Shown here piece after piece: positions 6,781-8,697 of a stretch of DNA of 8,697 nt. The position numbers and the translations under genes were made by a program. The notes below the pieces were generated by a model. That model was not told the DNA's origin. It made no database searches and worked only from the letters and a program-made list of their open reading frames with translations. Positions within the stretch are counted from its first letter, which is position 1. Each line of letters opens with the position of its first letter. This DNA comes from CAZSMC01 sp964607755 (GTDB lineage: Bacteria; Zhuqueibacterota; Zhuqueibacteria; Residuimicrobiales; Krinioviventaceae), in NCBI GenBank assembly GCA_964607755.1, contig CAZSMC010000119.1, positions 1 to 8,697 of the forward strand, given 5' to 3'.

Positions 6781-6815
6781 GCCACGGATTCACACGGATG
6801 TTTACTGATTTTTTT
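6781..6815. repeat. Remnant of a CACGGATTCACACGGATG-type dispersed repeat
   Basis: GCCACGGATTCACACGGATG (6781-6800) followed by TTTACTGA and a T8 run resembles a dispersed repeat I recall from many bacterial genomes, often next to GxxExxY genes. Only one half-element is present here, without the expected inverted partner. The assignment rests on memory of that motif. Confidence 0.45.
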
Positions 6816-6926
6816 TGACGCAAAATGGTGCCTCATGTTTGCAGAAAAAAAAATGAATGTGCTGGACTGAAAAGATTTCTATGGATGTAAAAAGGCTGAA
6901 TAATGAATTAACGCACATCAGGATGC

Positions 6927-6969
6927 TGGGAGCGTCCCAAAGGCGTTCCCCCGGAAGGCCGGGGGAACG
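6927..6969. repeat. Two adjacent GC-rich hairpins (different palindrome family)
   Basis: The first hairpin is TGGGA-GCG-TCCCA (6927-6939). The second has a perfect 11-bp stem, CGTTCCCCCGG / CCGGGGGAACG (6944-6954 and 6959-6969), with loop AAGG. It lies about 20 nt past the MFS stop and could stabilise or end that transcript, but neither strand shows a following T tract. The GGGAACGAGGGG ending resembles another dispersed palindrome type and is unrelated in sequence to the CGCGAAATAC family. Confidence 0.7.
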
Positions 6970-6989
6970 AGGGGTGTGAAATCTTTTAA

Positions 6990-8165
6990 TTAACTGCTCG
7001 TACCGATCTCCGAGTGTAATTCTTTTTTTCTGGTAATAAATGCCAGCGTCACAATGTAAACCAGGATGACCGCCGGAATGACAAAAGCGGCCTGTATCGA
7101 CAATTCTGCGACCGCCCCCATGATAGCCGGAATGATCGCCCCGCCGAAAATAGCCATGACCATTAATCCGGACAGTTCGCTGCTGCGGTGCGGCATGTGC
7201 TCGATCAGCACAGAAAAAATAGTGGGAAAGATGTTGCCAAACGCCAGTCCGGCAACGACCAGCGAAATGATGACCACTGTGGCTGAATTGATAAACATGC
7301 CCAGCACACCGACGAGTCCCATAATTGATGTAATGATGAAATGCTTTTTGGGCGAAATGAAATGGTGCAGGAACGTACCCAGGAACCGGCCAATAGCCAG
7401 GGCGGTCAAAAAGAAACCAATGCCGAGGGTGGCCATTGTTTCGATGTCCAAACCAAACTCGGTTTGCAAATGCGTGGAAATCCACGAATTCATACCGATT
7501 TCGGCGCCAACGTACAAAAAGATACCCAGCACCATCATGAACACGTATTTTTCTGTGAACAGCAGACTCAGACTGCTTTTAATCGTGGCTCGCTCTGATT
7601 TTTGCTCGTCAGGTTTTTCTTCCACTTTTAAAAACAGCAGCATGATCAGTGTGAGAATTGCGACGATGAAATAAATGGGGAAAATCTGATACCAGGCCAA
7701 ACCGAATGCCACCACCAGTAACGGTGTGACGTACGGCCCGGTGTTTGAGCCGATGCTTTTAATGAATTGTGCGAACGTCAAATTTCGCGAGTAGCGGCCG
7801 GGCGCTGACACGTCGCGCATAATCGGATTACCGGCAACCTGCAAACCGGCATTGCCGCTGCCTAAAAAGAAAATGCCGAGCAGCAGGTACCAGTATTTAT
7901 CCACGCTGAGAGTGGGAATGAGCGAGCCGAGCGCAGTTAAAAACAAAAACAGTACCATAACAAATTTTTTGCCTTTGCGGTCCGCCAGCACACCGATGGG
8001 CACTGAAAATAAGCCGTACGCTAAAAATGTAAAGAATGGCAAGAATCCGGCGACGAACGGTGTCAGGTCATATTGCTCCTTGGCAAAACCGACAAAGGTG
8101 CCGACAGCATCTTCGAATCCCATGACAAAAAATGCAAAAAAGATGGGCATTGTTTTGAGTCGCAT
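6990..8165 (-). CDS. MFS transporter, FucP/FHS-like sugar permease family
   Basis: This 391-residue integral membrane protein is strongly hydrophobic, with about 12 predicted helices split by a charged central loop (K-V-E-E-K-P-D-E-Q-K-S-E-R, about 181-193). It shows MFS motif A in loop 2-3 (G58-V-L-A-D-R-K-G-K-K67). The Q109-V-A-G-N-P-I-M116 segment recalls the Q-V-A-x-N-P motif of the fucose:H+ symporter group, as does G-N-I-F-P-T-I-F-S in the second half. Acidic E18-D19 in helix 1 could take part in proton coupling. It is shorter than E. coli FucP (438 residues) but complete at both ends. The substrate is not determinable; a sugar is likely. The start is supported by AAAGG about 8 nt upstream. 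It is a single gene, divergent from nothing visible and convergent with the barrel gene. Confidence 0.88.
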   Translation of the reverse strand: MRLKTMPIFFAFFVMGFEDAVGTFVGFAKEQYDLTPFVAGFLPFFTFLAYGLFSVPIGVLADRKGKKFVMVLFLFLTALGSLIPTLSVDKYWYLLLGIFFLGSGNAGLQVAGNPIMRDVSAPGRYSRNLTFAQFIKSIGSNTGPYVTPLLVVAFGLAWYQIFPIYFIVAILTLIMLLFLKVEEKPDEQKSERATIKSSLSLLFTEKYVFMMVLGIFLYVGAEIGMNSWISTHLQTEFGLDIETMATLGIGFFLTALAIGRFLGTFLHHFISPKKHFIITSIMGLVGVLGMFINSATVVIISLVVAGLAFGNIFPTIFSVLIEHMPHRSSELSGLMVMAIFGGAIIPAIMGAVAELSIQAAFVIPAVILVYIVTLAFITRKKELHSEIGTSS

Positions 8166-8213
8166 TTTGATTTACCTTTCTGTTGGTCAACGGAAAAGGA
8201 TGGTTAATAAAGA

Positions 8214-8243
8214 AATATAGGCATTTACATGTAAAACAAGCAA
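8214..8243 (-). promoter_or_regulatory. Candidate sigma70-type promoter of the MFS gene
   Basis: Read on the - strand, TTGCTT (8238-8243) and TATATT (8214-8219) are separated by 18 bp, about 50 bp before the MFS start. Both hexamers are close to the consensus. This is pattern matching only; if the organism belongs to Bacteroidota proper, its promoters would follow a different consensus. Confidence 0.5.
8224..8235. promoter_or_regulatory. Candidate operator palindrome TTTACATGTAAA
   Basis: This perfect 12-bp palindrome sits wholly inside the spacer between the candidate -35 and -10 hexamers of the MFS promoter. A repressor bound there would block RNA polymerase. The regulator is not encoded in the window. 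Short AT-rich palindromes also arise by chance, so confidence is limited. Confidence 0.45.
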
Positions 8244-8385
8244 AGAATTTTCATTTTTTTATGTGAATATTTATGGCTCTTCCGATTCGTGCGAGATGAA
8301 ATCAGAGTCGTCAAAAAGAGCCGGCATTTTGAAATGGGACACTGATTTGACGAATAGTGCGGATTTGTAACAGGTTTTGTATTTG
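8244..8385. other. Intergenic spacer between MFS promoter and right repeat array
   Basis: No gene is seen here. The only structure noted is a weak 7-bp inverted pair, GGCTCTT (8275-8281) and AAGAGCC (8316-8322), with a long internal loop. Together with the promoter region and the array, this leaves 8166-8697 without an intact gene. Confidence 0.6.
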
Positions 8386-8410
8386 TTCGTGTATTTCGCG
8401 TGTTCCACGG

Positions 8411-8594
8411 TCAAAAGACGACCGCTAAACACGCTGAAAGACGCGAAAGAAACGGAATGTTTCTATTCTCAAACTCGATTTCCAGACATTCCTGATAAAC
8501 CGCCTCCAAGAATCCACATCCCATTGTCTTGTACACATGAAAACAGGCGCCGATAATTTTATAGCTTTCATCTGGATAAATAAGTTTGGTCGAT
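8411..8594 (-). pseudogene. Truncated GxxExxY gene (codons 2-48) with disrupted start
   Basis: On the - strand, 8590-8450 aligns without gaps to codons 2-48 of the intact gene at 241 and retains G-C-G-F-L-E-A-V-Y. The start codon is broken: where the intact copy has ATG, this one reads ATCG (8594-8591), and no other in-frame ATG follows the preceding stop. After codon 48 (C-C-G-T-T-T) the gene is replaced by CTTTCGCG of the palindrome. The frame runs 12 more codons to TGA (8413-8411). The D70, E80 and K82 equivalents are lost, so it cannot be a working nuclease-fold protein. Codons 23-48 are identical in nucleotide sequence to 307-384, while codons 2-22 differ at 13 of about 63-66 positions. 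Confidence 0.92.
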
Positions 8595-8645
8595 TTAAAA
8601 ACTCATCATTTTTTGATTTTTTCGTGTATTTCGCGTGTTCCACGG

Positions 8646-8697
8646 TCAAAAGACGACCGCTAAACACGCTGAAAGACGCGAAAGAAACGGAATGTTT
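8646..8697 (-). pseudogene. Second truncated GxxExxY copy, cut by window end
   Basis: Positions 8685-8697, read on the - strand, give AAACATTCCGTTT, the end of the retained gene segment (codons 45-48). They are followed by the same palindrome junction and the same TGA (8648-8646) as the copy at 8411-8594. Most of this copy lies outside the window, so whether it is longer or has a usable start codon cannot be judged. Confidence 0.75.

Larger units (their letters stand above)
6709..6989. other. Intergenic region between convergent genes
   Basis: This 281-bp gap separates the + strand barrel gene from the - strand MFS gene, which converge here. It contains a short A/T-rich stretch, a remnant of a CACGGATTCACACGGAT-type repeat (6781-6815) and two adjacent hairpins (6927-6969). 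No ORF with recognisable product, RNA gene or clear T-tailed intrinsic terminator was seen for either flanking gene. Confidence 0.7.
8386..8697 (-). repeat. Tandem array, period 235 bp, of truncated GxxExxY/palindrome units
   Basis: Positions 8386-8462 are identical to 8621-8697 (77 bp, offset 235). Each unit, read on the - strand, consists of the palindromic segment, a short AT-rich leader, a 5' portion of a GxxExxY gene and again the palindrome. The second copy ends at the window edge while re-entering the same gene fragment, so at least one more truncated copy should follow to the right. Confidence 0.92.

Noticed and set aside
6944..6969. Intrinsic terminator for the MFS or the barrel gene
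   Set aside because: The 11-bp stem is strong, but neither strand has a T tract following it, so it is listed only as a hairpin.
7066..7674. 202-codon + strand ORF opposite the MFS gene
   Set aside because: The - strand frame gives a complete 12-helix transporter with family motifs; the + strand frame is antisense and has no recognisable features.
8425..8667. 80-codon - strand ORF across the right array
   Set aside because: It is in a different frame from the recognisable GxxExxY fragment at the same place and includes palindrome-derived F-R-V-F-type sequence; it is a shadow.
1..8697. Composite transposon flanked by inverted repeats
   Set aside because: No transposase or integrase is encoded, the two arrays differ in deletion class and period, and no target-site duplication can be seen.

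Overview
The window looks like chromosomal DNA from an uncultured or poorly characterised Gram-negative bacterium. Three signals point that way: two or three secreted lipoprotein-type proteins, an outer-membrane beta-barrel, and large PKD/Ig-like/FGE-type surface lipoproteins of the kind common in the FCB superphylum and neighbouring candidate phyla (KSB1, Calditrichota, Ignavibacteria-like). This placement is an inference from gene style and moderate GC. No rRNA, tRNA or core marker gene is present to confirm it.

Layout. (1) Positions 1-700: a tandem array of GxxExxY-family sequences, read on the + strand. Two short remnants keep only the first 11 codons (the first remnant is cut by the window edge) and run directly into a palindromic repeat. 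They are followed by one intact GxxExxY gene (241-624) and another copy of the palindrome. (2) Positions 725-5544: a tightly packed + strand operon of three exported proteins: a CsgG-like periplasmic protein, a second CsgG/TolB-N-like probable lipoprotein with a TPR motif, and a 1035-residue lipoprotein with a PKD domain, five 94-97-residue Ig/Fn3-like modules and a C-terminal FGE-sulfatase-type domain that lacks the two catalytic cysteines. A worn copy of the palindrome separates it from a predicted outer-membrane beta-barrel protein (5626-6708). (3) Positions 6709-6989: intergenic DNA with remnants of two other repeat families. (4) Positions 6990-8165, - strand: an MFS transporter resembling the FucP/FHS sugar transporters, with a sigma70-like promoter that has a perfect palindrome in its spacer. 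(5) Positions 8386-8697, - strand: a second tandem array, period 235 bp, of a truncated GxxExxY copy (codons 2-48, start codon broken) joined to the same palindrome. A further unit runs off the window end.

How the parts work together. The 725-6708 genes probably form an envelope-associated set: two CsgG-fold proteins, a large modular surface lipoprotein and a barrel. Their substrate or assembly product cannot be read from sequence. The MFS gene is a separate, oppositely oriented transcription unit.

The most notable signal is the GxxExxY/palindrome system. One full-length copy and at least two classes of internally deleted derivatives share the same right-hand flank. They are joined at short microhomologies, arranged as tandem arrays, and placed in inverted orientation on either side of about 7.5 kb of ordinary genes. 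This resembles the relationship of an autonomous element to MITE-like deletion derivatives, or of a RAYT gene to its REP palindromes, but no transposase is visible.
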